Shown: piece by piece, positions 56,448-64,000 of the stretch
Numbering within the stretch: position 1 is the stretch's first letter
Layout of the letters: each line of letters starts with the position of its first letter
Assembly: GCF_029643245.1 (NCBI RefSeq)
Contig: NZ_CP116398.1
Span: 4,274,372 to 4,338,371 of the forward strand
Direction: 5' to 3'
From: Methylomonas sp. EFPC3
Lineage (GTDB): Bacteria; Pseudomonadota; Gammaproteobacteria; Methylococcales; Methylomonadaceae
DNA length: 64,000 bases
Made by a program: the position numbers and the translations under genes
Notes under the pieces: generated by a model
Databases searched by the model: none
Seen by the model: only the letters and a program-made list of their open reading frames with translations
What the model was told of the DNA's origin: nothing

Positions 56448-56936
56448 TCAACAACGGCTGAAACTGCTGCCTTTGCATTCGGGGCAGGCCGGGATGATGC
56501 TGGTGGATTTGAAGGCGATTTGCTTGCCGCAAGCATCGCAAGTGAAGGTGCCGGGGCCGGCCACTTCGCCGCTTTGGTAGGGGTGGTACAGTTTGGCTTC
56601 CATTTCCAGCGCCGCCAGCTTGACCCGGGTCTTGTCGGCAATGTCGAGAAAGGCTTCCAGCGCGAAGTTCTCGATCAGTTCGATGTCGAATTTCAGCCAC
56701 TCGGACAGCGAGTCGTTTTCTTCCTTCAGGCTTGGCGACGTGGCGACGTGTTCGACGTCGCGCATCACATAGTCGGCGATTTTGTTGATTTCTTCCTGGG
56801 TATGGCCGCCCAGCGCGGCGGTTTTTTTCTTGGCGATTTCCAGCGCGTCGGCTACCGAATGCAGCGTGTCGTCCATCGCTTCGTACAGATGGCCCATCAA
56901 GTCGTCGTATGCGTCGATCAGTTTGTTTTCGCCCAT
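56448..56936 (-). CDS. Zinc-ribbon-containing protein (DUF1451 type)
   Basis: A 162-residue protein: helical N-terminal two thirds (MGENKLIDAYDDLMGHLYEA..., SLSEWLKFDIELIENFALEAFLDIADKTRVKLAALE) and a C-terminal zinc ribbon with two cysteine pairs (CDACGK and CPECKG). This is the DUF1451/zinc-ribbon family found in gammaproteobacteria; its job is not known. Upstream of the ParA-like gene, divergent from leuS over 91 bases. Confidence 0.82.
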   Translation of the reverse strand: MGENKLIDAYDDLMGHLYEAMDDTLHSVADALEIAKKKTAALGGHTQEEINKIADYVMRDVEHVATSPSLKEENDSLSEWLKFDIELIENFALEAFLDIADKTRVKLAALEMEAKLYHPYQSGEVAGPGTFTCDACGKQIAFKSTSIIPACPECKGSSFSRC

Positions 56937-57027
56937 GCTTACTCCCGCTTTTATTATAGTATTCGCGCTTTAGATTTAAGCGCCTGTAAGGTATTCTAGC
57001 GCCTTTTTACAGCAAAAGACGAACAGG

Positions 57028-59616
57028 ATGGAAGAGCATTACAACCCCGCGGCGATCGAAGAAAAAGTCCAAGCCGATTGGGAAAAATCAGGCGTGTTTA
57101 CCGCAACCGAGGATACCGGCAAGGAAAAATACTACTGCTTGTCGATGTTCCCCTATCCGAGCGGCAAGCTGCATATGGGCCACGTCCGCAACTATACGAT
57201 CGGTGACGTGATCAGCCGCTTCCAACGCATGCAAGGCAAACACGTGTTGCAGCCGATGGGCTGGGACGCTTTCGGCCTGCCGGCGGAAAACGCCGCAATG
57301 CAAAACAAGGTGCATCCGGCCGATTGGACCTATTCCAATATCGATTACATGCGCGACCAGCTCAAACGTCTGGGCTTCGGCTACGACTGGAGCCGCGAGC
57401 TGGCGACTTGTGATCCGGAATACTACCGCTGGGAACAATGGTTCTTCATCCGCCTGCTGGAAAAAGGCTTGGTCTATAAAAAAACGGCGCCGGTCAACTG
57501 GTGCCCGCACGACCAGACTGTGTTGGCCAACGAGCAGGTTATCGATGGCTGCTGCTGGCGTTGCGACACCCAGGTCGAGAAAAAAGAAATCTCGCAGTGG
57601 TTTTTGAAAATTACTGCTTATGCCCAGGAGTTGCTCGACGATCTGCAAAAACTGCCGGGTTGGCCGGAACAGGTCAGAACCATGCAGGCCAACTGGATCG
57701 GCCGCTCCGAAGGCGTGGAGATGGATTTTGCCGTCGACGGTTTCGAGTCGCCGATCCGCATCTACACCACCCGTCCCGACACCGTGATGGGCGTGACTTA
57801 TGTTGCGGTCGCCGCCGAACACCCGGTCGCCAAAAAAGCCGCCGAAACCAATGCCGAGATTGCCGAATTTATCGAATCCTGCAAGCAGATGGAAACCTCG
57901 GAAGCGGCGATGGAAACCATGGAAAAACGCGGCATTGCCTCCGGTTACAGCGCGATTCATCCTTTGACCGGCGAGTCGGTGCCGGTCTGGATCGCCAATT
58001 TCGTGTTGATGAGCTACGGCACCGGTGCGGTGATGTCGGTCCCGGCTCACGACCAGCGCGATTACGAATTTGCCAAACGCTACGGCATCGCGATTAAAGA
58101 AGTGATTGCGTCGGCCGACGGTAGCGACGATAGCGTTACTGAAAAGGCCTTCACCGATAAAGGGGTGTTGCTTAACTCCGGCGAATTCGACGGTCTGGAT
58201 TTCAAACAAGCCTTCGACGCCATCGCCGCCAAATTGGCCGGTCTCGGCAAAGGCGAGCGCAAAACCAATTTCAGATTGCGCGACTGGGGCGTATCGCGGC
58301 AACGTTATTGGGGGGCGCCGATTCCGGTGGTTTATTGCGACGATTGCGGTACCGTGCCTGTTCCCGACGAGCAATTGCCGGTGACCCTGCCGCGCGACGT
58401 GGTGCTCGACGGCTCGCAATCGCCATTGGCCGCGCATCCGACCTTCCCGCACACGACCTGCCCGAAATGCGGCAAACCGGCGCGGCGCGAGACCGACACC
58501 TTCGATACCTTCATGGAATCGTCCTGGTACTTCGCCCGCTACGCCAGCAGCGACTGCCACACGGCGATGCTGGACCAGCGCGCCAACTACTGGCTGCCGG
58601 TTGACCATTACATCGGCGGTATCGAGCACGCGATTCTGCACTTGCTGTACTCGCGCTTTTACAACAAATTACTGCGCGACGAAGGCTTGCTGGTTTGCGA
58701 TGAGCCGTTCAAAAATCTGCTGACCCAGGGCATGGTGGTCGCCGAGACTTTTTACCAATTCGACGAACACGGCCATAAAAAGTATTTCAACCTGACCCAG
58801 ATCGAAGTCGAGCGCGACGCCAAGGGCAAGATCGTCGGCGCCAAGTTATTGGAAGACGGTTCGCCGGTCACGGTCGGCGCGATCGAAAAAATGTCGAAGT
58901 CAAAAAACAACGGCGTCGATCCGCAGGTGCTGATCGACAAATACGGCGCCGATACCGTGCGTTTGTATACGATGTTCACCTCGCCGCCGGACCAATCGCT
59001 GGAATGGAACGACGCCGGCGTCGAAGGCGCGTTTCGCTTCCTGAAGCGCTTGTGGCGGCAAGTGTATTTGCACGTTGAAGCCGGTTTGCCGCAAGCGGCG
59101 CTGGATAAAGCGGCCTTGACCGACGATCAAAAAGCCCTGCGCCGCCAGTTGCACCAGGCCTTGCAAAAGGTGACCGACGACATGGCCCGCCGCCACACCT
59201 TCAACACCGCGATTGCTGCCAACATGGAGCTGGTCAACGCCTTGAACAAATTCGAGGACGACAGCGCCAACGGCCGGGCGGTACGCCAGGAAGTGCTGGA
59301 AGCCATCGTGCTGATGTTGGCGCCGATCATTCCGCACGCGGCGCAGCAACTGTGGAGCGACCTGGGCCGCGACAGCGACATTGTTACCGCGGCTTGGCCG
59401 GAACTGGACGAGTCGGCGTTGGTGCAGGACAGCATCGAGATGGTGGTGCAGGTCAACGGCAAATTGCGCGGCAAATTGGCGGTTGCGGTCAGTGCCTCCA
59501 AGGAGCAGATCGAAACCTTGGCCTTGGCCGACGCCAACGTGCAGCGCTTCCTCGAGGGTAAGCCGGTCAAAAAGCTGATCGTCGTGCCGCAAAAACTGGT
59601 GAATATCGTTGTTTAA
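57028..59616 (+). CDS. leuS: Leucyl-tRNA synthetase
   Basis: An 862-residue class I synthetase (usual bacterial length about 860). The HIGH motif is HMGH at 49-52 within [15 protein letters not shown], and the KMSKS motif is at 621-625. The editing domain ([20 protein letters not shown]) and the zinc-type region ([21 protein letters not shown]) are present, and the C-terminal anticodon-binding part ([12 protein letters not shown]) is normal. It charges tRNA-Leu. It leads the conserved leuS-lptE-holA order of gammaproteobacteria. Confidence 0.97.
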   Translation: MEEHYNPAAIEEKVQADWEKSGVFTATEDTGKEKYYCLSMFPYPSGKLHMGHVRNYTIGDVISRFQRMQGKHVLQPMGWDAFGLPAENAAMQNKVHPADWTYSNIDYMRDQLKRLGFGYDWSRELATCDPEYYRWEQWFFIRLLEKGLVYKKTAPVNWCPHDQTVLANEQVIDGCCWRCDTQVEKKEISQWFLKITAYAQELLDDLQKLPGWPEQVRTMQANWIGRSEGVEMDFAVDGFESPIRIYTTRPDTVMGVTYVAVAAEHPVAKKAAETNAEIAEFIESCKQMETSEAAMETMEKRGIASGYSAIHPLTGESVPVWIANFVLMSYGTGAVMSVPAHDQRDYEFAKRYGIAIKEVIASADGSDDSVTEKAFTDKGVLLNSGEFDGLDFKQAFDAIAAKLAGLGKGERKTNFRLRDWGVSRQRYWGAPIPVVYCDDCGTVPVPDEQLPVTLPRDVVLDGSQSPLAAHPTFPHTTCPKCGKPARRETDTFDTFMESSWYFARYASSDCHTAMLDQRANYWLPVDHYIGGIEHAILHLLYSRFYNKLLRDEGLLVCDEPFKNLLTQGMVVAETFYQFDEHGHKKYFNLTQIEVERDAKGKIVGAKLLEDGSPVTVGAIEKMSKSKNNGVDPQVLIDKYGADTVRLYTMFTSPPDQSLEWNDAGVEGAFRFLKRLWRQVYLHVEAGLPQAALDKAALTDDQKALRRQLHQALQKVTDDMARRHTFNTAIAANMELVNALNKFEDDSANGRAVRQEVLEAIVLMLAPIIPHAAQQLWSDLGRDSDIVTAAWPELDESALVQDSIEMVVQVNGKLRGKLAVAVSASKEQIETLALADANVQRFLEGKPVKKLIVVPQKLVNIVV

Positions 59617-59635
59617 TTGCGTTGGTAAAAAGCCG

Positions 59636-60133
59636 ATGAAGCGCTTGTTTCGATATCTGGTCCTGGCGGCATTGTTGGCGCAAGCCGGTTGCGGCTACCA
59701 TTTGCGCGGCTCGATCGAGATGCCGGCCGCGCTGAAGAGTCTTTACATTTTCGGCGCTTCCGGACCGTTGCAAAACGAAATGCAGCAAATCATGCGGGCT
59801 TCGAAAGGCAAATTGGCGCCGACGCCGAACGAGGCCGGTGTCGTCATCAAAGTGTTGAGAGAAGACATGCGCAGCCGGGTGCTGTCTATCGGCTCCACCG
59901 GTAAATCCAGCGAATCCGAGCTGGAATATTATCTGCGCTTCCAGTTCTTCGACGATAAGGAGACTGCGATGATGGACGAACAAGTCATCGAATTATCCCG
60001 CGAATTTTTCAACGACCAGACCGCGGTGTTGGCGAAAACCAACGAGGAACAGTTGATCCGCGGCGAGATTTACAAGCAGGCGGCCCGGATGATCCTGGCC
60101 CGCGCCCGGGTGGCGATCGACAACCAGAAGTAA
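59636..60133 (+). CDS. lptE: LPS-assembly lipoprotein LptE
   Basis: A 165-residue lipoprotein: signal MKRLFRYLVLAALLAQAGC with a lipobox cysteine at 19, then GYHLRGSIEMPAALKSLYIFG, the LptE/RlpB hallmark. It forms the outer-membrane plug of the LptD translocon that inserts lipopolysaccharide. It starts 19 bases after leuS and is followed 5 bases later by holA, the usual gammaproteobacterial order. Confidence 0.93.
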   Translation: MKRLFRYLVLAALLAQAGCGYHLRGSIEMPAALKSLYIFGASGPLQNEMQQIMRASKGKLAPTPNEAGVVIKVLREDMRSRVLSIGSTGKSSESELEYYLRFQFFDDKETAMMDEQVIELSREFFNDQTAVLAKTNEEQLIRGEIYKQAARMILARARVAIDNQK

Positions 60134-60138
60134 AAAAC

Positions 60139-61152
60139 GTGCGCTTGAAAGTCGAGCAGTTGGCTGCGGCGTTGCAAAAATCCGTGGCGCCGGTCTATCT
60201 GGTCAGCGGCGACGAACCTTTACAGCTGGGCGAAGCCGCCGACGACATTCGCCAGGCTGCCCGCGCGGCCGGTTACACCACCCGCGAAGTGATTTCGGTC
60301 GAGTCCGGCCACGAGTGGCCGCAACTTAGCCTGGAAGCCGATTCGCTATCCATATTTTCCGACAAAAAATTAATTGATCTGCGCCTGCCTTCGGCGAAGC
60401 CTGGAACGGAAGGCAGCAAGGCTTTGATCGCCTATTGCCAACACCTGCCGGACGATACCGTGCTGCTGGTGACGGCCGGCAAACTGGAGTCGGCGGCGCA
60501 AAAGTCGCAATGGTTTCAAGCGTTGGATGTCGTTGGCGTCATCGTCCAGGTTTGGCCGCTGCAGGGGCAGGAGTGGTTACACTGGTTGCAGCGCCGCGCC
60601 GAACGCAGGGGCATGCGGCTGGAGAACGAGGCTTTGAAAAGCCTGGCCGTTCGTGTCGAGGGGAATTTATTGGCGGCCGCGCAGGAGATCGAAAAGCTTT
60701 ACATCTTGCACGGTGCGGCTTTGGTCAGCAAAGCCATGATTGAGGACGACGTTGCCGACAGCGCCCGTTTCGACGTATTCAAATTGACCGATGCCTTGCT
60801 GGAGGGAAAATTGAACCGGTCTTTGAAAATTCTGAATGGCTTGCGGGCTGAAGGCACCGCCGCTTCTATCGTGTTATGGGCGATTTGCCGGGAAACCCGG
60901 ATGTTGTTGCTGGTCAAAGCCGAGTTCCGGCGTGGCGTTAATCCGGAAGCAGTGTTTAAGAAGTTTCAGATTTGGGATAAACGCAAATCTTTGGTGCAAG
61001 AGGCGTCTCGGCGCTTGCGGGCCGAACAGTTACAGGGGATTTTACGGGCCGGTGCAGAGGTGGACCGTTGCATCAAGGGGCAGGCCGTTGGCAACGAATG
61101 GGAAGGGTTGTTCGGTTTGTGTTTGCGATTCGCGGGAATGCCTGATTTCTGA
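60139..61152 (+). CDS. holA: DNA polymerase III subunit delta
   Basis: A 337-residue clamp-loader subunit that opens the beta sliding clamp. It starts with GTG (MRLKVEQLAAALQ) and shows APVYLVSGDEPLQLGEAADDIRQAARAAG, LRLPSAKPGTEGSKAL and FDVFKLTDALLEGKLNRSLKILNGLRAEGTAASIVLWAICRETRMLL, typical of HolA. It lies 5 bases after lptE, so the genes are co-transcribed. Confidence 0.94.
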   Translation: MRLKVEQLAAALQKSVAPVYLVSGDEPLQLGEAADDIRQAARAAGYTTREVISVESGHEWPQLSLEADSLSIFSDKKLIDLRLPSAKPGTEGSKALIAYCQHLPDDTVLLVTAGKLESAAQKSQWFQALDVVGVIVQVWPLQGQEWLHWLQRRAERRGMRLENEALKSLAVRVEGNLLAAAQEIEKLYILHGAALVSKAMIEDDVADSARFDVFKLTDALLEGKLNRSLKILNGLRAEGTAASIVLWAICRETRMLLLVKAEFRRGVNPEAVFKKFQIWDKRKSLVQEASRRLRAEQLQGILRAGAEVDRCIKGQAVGNEWEGLFGLCLRFAGMPDF

Positions 61153-61173
61153 TGTTGCGAGTCGGCCGGAATC

Positions 61174-61203
61174 TGCTGCCCCGATTGAAGTGCCGGGGCA
61201 GCA
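61174..61203. terminator. Hairpin between convergent holA and VPLPA gene
   Basis: TGCTGCCCCG and CGGGGCAGCA form perfect 10-base arms around a 10-base loop, between two convergent genes. There is no T-run on either side, so termination is only likely from position. Confidence 0.45.
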
Positions 61204-61230
61204 AAGCCGCGAAGTCCTAACCGGAGTGGT

Positions 61231-62064
61231 TTAGGCGACGGTTTTTTTTCGTTGTCCCGCGCCCAACAGGCCGACCAAGCCTGCGCCGAACATCCATGCC
61301 GCCGCCGGCAGCGGCACTGCGGTCAGGTTGATGGAGCCGTCGACGGCTGCCAAGGCGCCTTCGCTTTTATTGTGACCTTGCACACTATTGATACCGGGTA
61401 GCAAAGTCGAGTTATTCAAGTCGATCGAAAACAAAGCGCTGCCGCCGCCAATTGGCGCGCTGTAAACGCTGGAATTGGAACTGCCGAGAATCCCGGAAAA
61501 ACTCAGATCCAGCTGCTCGATGCCTTTGCCGGAAGATAGTGAGATAAATCCGCTACCGCCGGTCAGCGTGCCGGATAAAATCGCAGTGCCATCGTTAAAG
61601 CCGCTATCGGCGCTGAAGCTGAAGTCAGGCGTGGTGTCGAAATACAGGCCAACATTGCCCCCGGTCAGCGAGATGCTTTGCACTCCGCCCGGCAATACGG
61701 AATAGGTGCCGGTAAAATTGGCGACTACGGTTAATTCGAAGCCGCTGCCGCTACCAGACGCACCGCTGACGTTAAGTTGTGGCACGTTGATGCCGCCGGC
61801 ATTGGTCAGAATGTGGTCGTTGACATAGGTCTGGAAATAGCCGCTCAGCGTGCCGTCGTTATTGACTTTAACCAAGCCAACGCCCAAGCCGAAGTCGTAG
61901 GTGTCGAACGGGCCGACGACGGCTTCGTCGCCGGTGGCTCCGGGAGCTGCGGTGTAATTGGCTGTGCCGCTCCATGCCGCTGCCGAAGCGATAGGCGTAG
62001 TGATTGCCAAGCCCAGCAGTAGCAGGCTCTGCTTAAGATGATGCGAGAAAGCGTAGTGTTTCAT
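61231..62064 (-). CDS. Exported protein of unknown function with VPLPA-CTERM sorting signal
   Basis: A 277-residue exported protein: signal peptide (LLLGLAITTPIASAAA), then a Gly/Ser-rich, low-cysteine body with repeated short beta-type stretches and no domain I recognise. It ends VPLPAAAWMFGAGLVGLLGA then GQRKK, the clearest VPLPA-CTERM signal in the window: motif, helix, basic tail. It would be exported by Sec and processed by an exosortase encoded elsewhere. Convergent with holA. Confidence 0.82.
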   Translation of the reverse strand: MKHYAFSHHLKQSLLLLGLAITTPIASAAAWSGTANYTAAPGATGDEAVVGPFDTYDFGLGVGLVKVNNDGTLSGYFQTYVNDHILTNAGGINVPQLNVSGASGSGSGFELTVVANFTGTYSVLPGGVQSISLTGGNVGLYFDTTPDFSFSADSGFNDGTAILSGTLTGGSGFISLSSGKGIEQLDLSFSGILGSSNSSVYSAPIGGGSALFSIDLNNSTLLPGINSVQGHNKSEGALAAVDGSINLTAVPLPAAAWMFGAGLVGLLGAGQRKKTVA

Positions 62065-62329
62065 GTTAATCCCTCAAAAAAGTGAAAAATATCGATCCCC
62101 CTCGGTGGGCGTTTATACCCGTTTCCGGTCAAGAATTCAAATTACAATTCAATTACCTAGCACTCAGGTCAGGGCTCCCGCGAAAATGGCGCGTCAGAGC
62201 CGATTTGTTAGGGGTTCGAACGGAAAGCCAGGTGGTCGATTCCTTCCAATATTCGTGGTTTTTTGGTGGGCGAGCATAAGCTACAATTTCGCCCGTTTAT
62301 TAAACGTTGTTACAACCGAGGATTAAGCA

Positions 62330-62500
62330 ATGGCAGAGTTCAGAAAGTACAAATGCAAAACCTGTGGCCACATTTACGACGAGGAGTTGGGCGATCCGCG
62401 TAACGGCGTAGCGCCGGGCACGCGTTGGGAAGATGTGCCGGAAGACTGGGGTTGCCCGAAGTGCGGTGCGGTCAAGGCGATGTTTACTTTGATGCGCTGA
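62330..62500 (+). CDS. Rubredoxin
   Basis: A 56-residue rubredoxin: [20 protein letters not shown], then [19 protein letters not shown]. The two CxxC pairs (CKTC, CPKC) bind one iron, and the [10 protein letters not shown] motif is diagnostic. It carries single electrons in the cytosol, for example for hydroxylases or oxygen detoxification. GAGG lies 9 bases before the ATG. A strong terminator follows within 20 bases, so it is probably transcribed alone. Confidence 0.95.
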   Translation: MAEFRKYKCKTCGHIYDEELGDPRNGVAPGTRWEDVPEDWGCPKCGAVKAMFTLMR

Positions 62501-62520
62501 AGCGGTTCGGTCGGGTAAGA

Positions 62521-62549
62521 AAAAGGGCGCCATTTGGCGCCCTTTTTTT
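62521..62549. terminator. Bidirectional Rho-independent terminator between rubredoxin and proS
   Basis: AAAAGGGCGCC, loop ATTT, GGCGCCCTTTTTTT. The stem GGGCGCC/GGCGCCC has a T-run on the plus side and, read on the minus strand, a T-run too, so it can serve both convergent genes. Confidence 0.9.
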
Positions 62550-62566
62550 GTGCGATAGGGTCGGCT

Positions 62567-64000
62567 TTATGCCAGTTTGGCTTTGATAAACCCGACCAGC
62601 TCGGAGAAAGGAACTTCCTGACTTTCCGGGTCGGTACGGCCCTGGTATTCGACGGTGCCGCTGTCCAGGCCCCGGTCGCCGATGACGATGCGGTGCGGGA
62701 TGCCGATCAGTTCCATGTCGGAGAACATGAAGCCGGCGCGGACCTTGCGGTCGTCGAGCAAGACTTCGATGCCGGCGTCCTGCAGTTCCTGGTAGATCTT
62801 TTCCACGGTATCGACCAGGCGGTCGGATTTGTACATGTTCATCGGGCAGATGGCGACCTGGAACGGCGCCAGTTCGTTGGGCCAGATGATGCCGCGCTCG
62901 TCGTGGCCTTGCTCGATGGCGGCCGCGACGACGCGGGAAATGCCGATGCCGTAGCAGCCCATGATCATGGTTTGGTTTTTGCCTGCTTCGTTGACGATGG
63001 CGGCGTTCATGGATTCGCTGTACTTGGTGCCCAGTTGGAAAATGTGGCCGACTTCGATGCCGCGGGCGATAGTCAAGCTGCCGTGGCCGTCCGGGCTAGG
63101 GTCGCCGTCCACGACTTGGCGGATGTCGTGCAGCCACTCGTTCATCAATTTCCGATCTCTATTCCAGTTGACGCCGGTGTAGTGGATGCCTTCTTCGTTG
63201 GCGCCGCAGACGAAGTCGTTCATATTTTCGACGGCGTAATCGGCAATGATATGGCAGGGAGTTGTCTCGTTGGTAATTGGGCCTATGTAGCCAGGGCGGC
63301 AATGCATGAGGCTTTCAATCTCTTCGTCTTTGGCAAAGTCGAAGTTACCGATAATTTTACTCAATTTGATTTCGTTCAGTTCATGGTCGCCGCGCAGTAG
63401 AATCATGTAATAAACGTTGCGGTCTTGCGGATTGGCCGGGCGCTGTACCAGAATCAGGGTTTTCAGCACTTTGTCGGCGGTGGTGCCTAAAAATTCGCAG
63501 ACTTCGGCGATGGTTTTTTTACCCGGAGTTTTGGTCTTTTCCAGATTTCGGCTGGGCTCGGGCCGATTTAACGGTGGGCGGCGGACTTCGGCTTTTTCGA
63601 CGTTGGCCGCGTAATCGCTGGCGTCGGAAAACGCGATGGCGTCTTCGCCGGAGTCGGCCAGTACGTGAAACTCGTGCGACACCGCGCCGCCGATTGCGCC
63701 GGAATCGGCCATCACCGCGCGGAACTTCAAGCCGAAGCGGTTGAAGATGTTGGTATAAGTTTGATACATCACGTCATAGGTTTGCTGCAGCGATTCCTGG
63801 TCCAGATGGAAGGAGTAGGCGTCCTTCATGATAAATTCGCGCGAGCGCATCACGCCGAAGCGCGGGCGAATTTCGTCGCGGAATTTGGTCTGAATTTGGT
63901 AGTAGGTGACCGGCAACTGTTTGTAGCTTCTCAGTTCGTGGCGGGCCAGGTCGGTGATGATTTCCTCGTGGGTCGGGCCCAGGCAGAAATCGCGGTCGTG
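62567..64000 (-). CDS. proS: Prolyl-tRNA synthetase, C-terminal part
   Basis: The 477 C-terminal residues of a bacterial-type ProRS; the frame is open to the window edge and begins HDRDFCLGPTHEEIITDLARHEL, part of the class II motif 2 region, with motif 3 at GCYGIGISRVVAAAIEQ. The inserted editing (YbaK-like) domain is present between (SAIGGAVSHEFHVLADSGEDAI onward). It charges tRNA-Pro. The start codon and motif 1 lie outside the window. It shares a bidirectional terminator with rubredoxin. Confidence 0.96.
   Translation of the reverse strand, partial: HDRDFCLGPTHEEIITDLARHELRSYKQLPVTYYQIQTKFRDEIRPRFGVMRSREFIMKDAYSFHLDQESLQQTYDVMYQTYTNIFNRFGLKFRAVMADSGAIGGAVSHEFHVLADSGEDAIAFSDASDYAANVEKAEVRRPPLNRPEPSRNLEKTKTPGKKTIAEVCEFLGTTADKVLKTLILVQRPANPQDRNVYYMILLRGDHELNEIKLSKIIGNFDFAKDEEIESLMHCRPGYIGPITNETTPCHIIADYAVENMNDFVCGANEEGIHYTGVNWNRDRKLMNEWLHDIRQVVDGDPSPDGHGSLTIARGIEVGHIFQLGTKYSESMNAAIVNEAGKNQTMIMGCYGIGISRVVAAAIEQGHDERGIIWPNELAPFQVAICPMNMYKSDRLVDTVEKIYQELQDAGIEVLLDDRKVRAGFMFSDMELIGIPHRIVIGDRGLDSGTVEYQGRTDPESQEVPFSELVGFIKAKLA

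Noticed and set aside
57088-58641. 517-codon minus-strand frame opposite leuS
   Set aside because: Antisense shadow; leuS carries both class I signature motifs.

Overview
The window looks like chromosome of a gammaproteobacterial type I methanotroph, most likely Methylomonas or a close relative. The clearest sign is a methylene-tetrahydromethanopterin dehydrogenase gene (mtdB). Four exported proteins end in VPLPA-type C-terminal sorting signals, REP-like palindromes are common, and housekeeping genes such as leuS-lptE-holA are in gammaproteobacterial order. Most of the window is GC-rich. Three AT-rich patches (about 5.25-6.18 kb, 26.9-29.2 kb and 42.4-44.6 kb) look acquired. No tRNA, rRNA or CRISPR array was recognised. 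The assignment rests on reading proteins and motifs by eye; no database search was run.

Layout. 1-5.0 kb: end of gcvT, gcvP, and an exonuclease/GIY-YIG fusion overlapping gcvP. 5.0-8.2 kb: accessory stretch with two small Cys-containing secreted proteins, a MITE-like element, REP palindromes beside a truncated REP-associated transposase (RAYT), and a lipoprotein. 8.2-16 kb: a PhoX-like sorted protein, a KTSC protein, an SDR, a TonB-dependent receptor, and a LysR regulator divergent from azoR and a pirin. 16.3-21.5 kb: an overlapping unit of TonB-dependent receptor, periplasmic binding protein and GGDEF/EAL enzyme. 21.6-25 kb: a GH75-like secreted protein, a PNPOx-like protein, and a GST divergent from a second LysR. 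25-29.2 kb: mtdB between duplicated sequence fragments, a decayed PIN toxin, and an AT-rich two-gene module of a DGQHR/DndB-like protein and a HEPN-like protein. 29.5-35.1 kb: a Spondin_N-like sorted protein and an operon of response regulator, sensor kinase, porin and cupredoxin-like protein. 35.5-40.4 kb: a Tat-exported HAD protein, a CLC channel without the gating glutamate, and a LonB-like protease. 40.6-44.9 kb: an accessory block between inverted copies of an intergenic repeat, holding an IS1111-type element and a DUF429 gene pair. 44.9-48.0 kb: a cohesin-like surface protein and an ExeM-type nuclease with a dockerin-like tail. 48.3-55.4 kb: an LpxH-like phosphoesterase, PhoU behind Pho boxes, and a large hybrid kinase with a REC-GGDEF partner. 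55.6-64 kb: a ParA-family ATPase, a zinc-ribbon protein, leuS-lptE-holA, another VPLPA protein, rubredoxin and the 3' part of proS.

How genes work together. Three units look like signalling circuits: receptor plus binding protein plus c-di-GMP enzyme; two-component pair plus porin plus cupredoxin; hybrid kinase plus diguanylate cyclase. The best candidates for something undescribed are the DGQHR/HEPN pair (26.9-29.2 kb), a possible defence module, and the possible cohesin-dockerin pair (44.9-48.0 kb) that could tether a nuclease at the cell surface.
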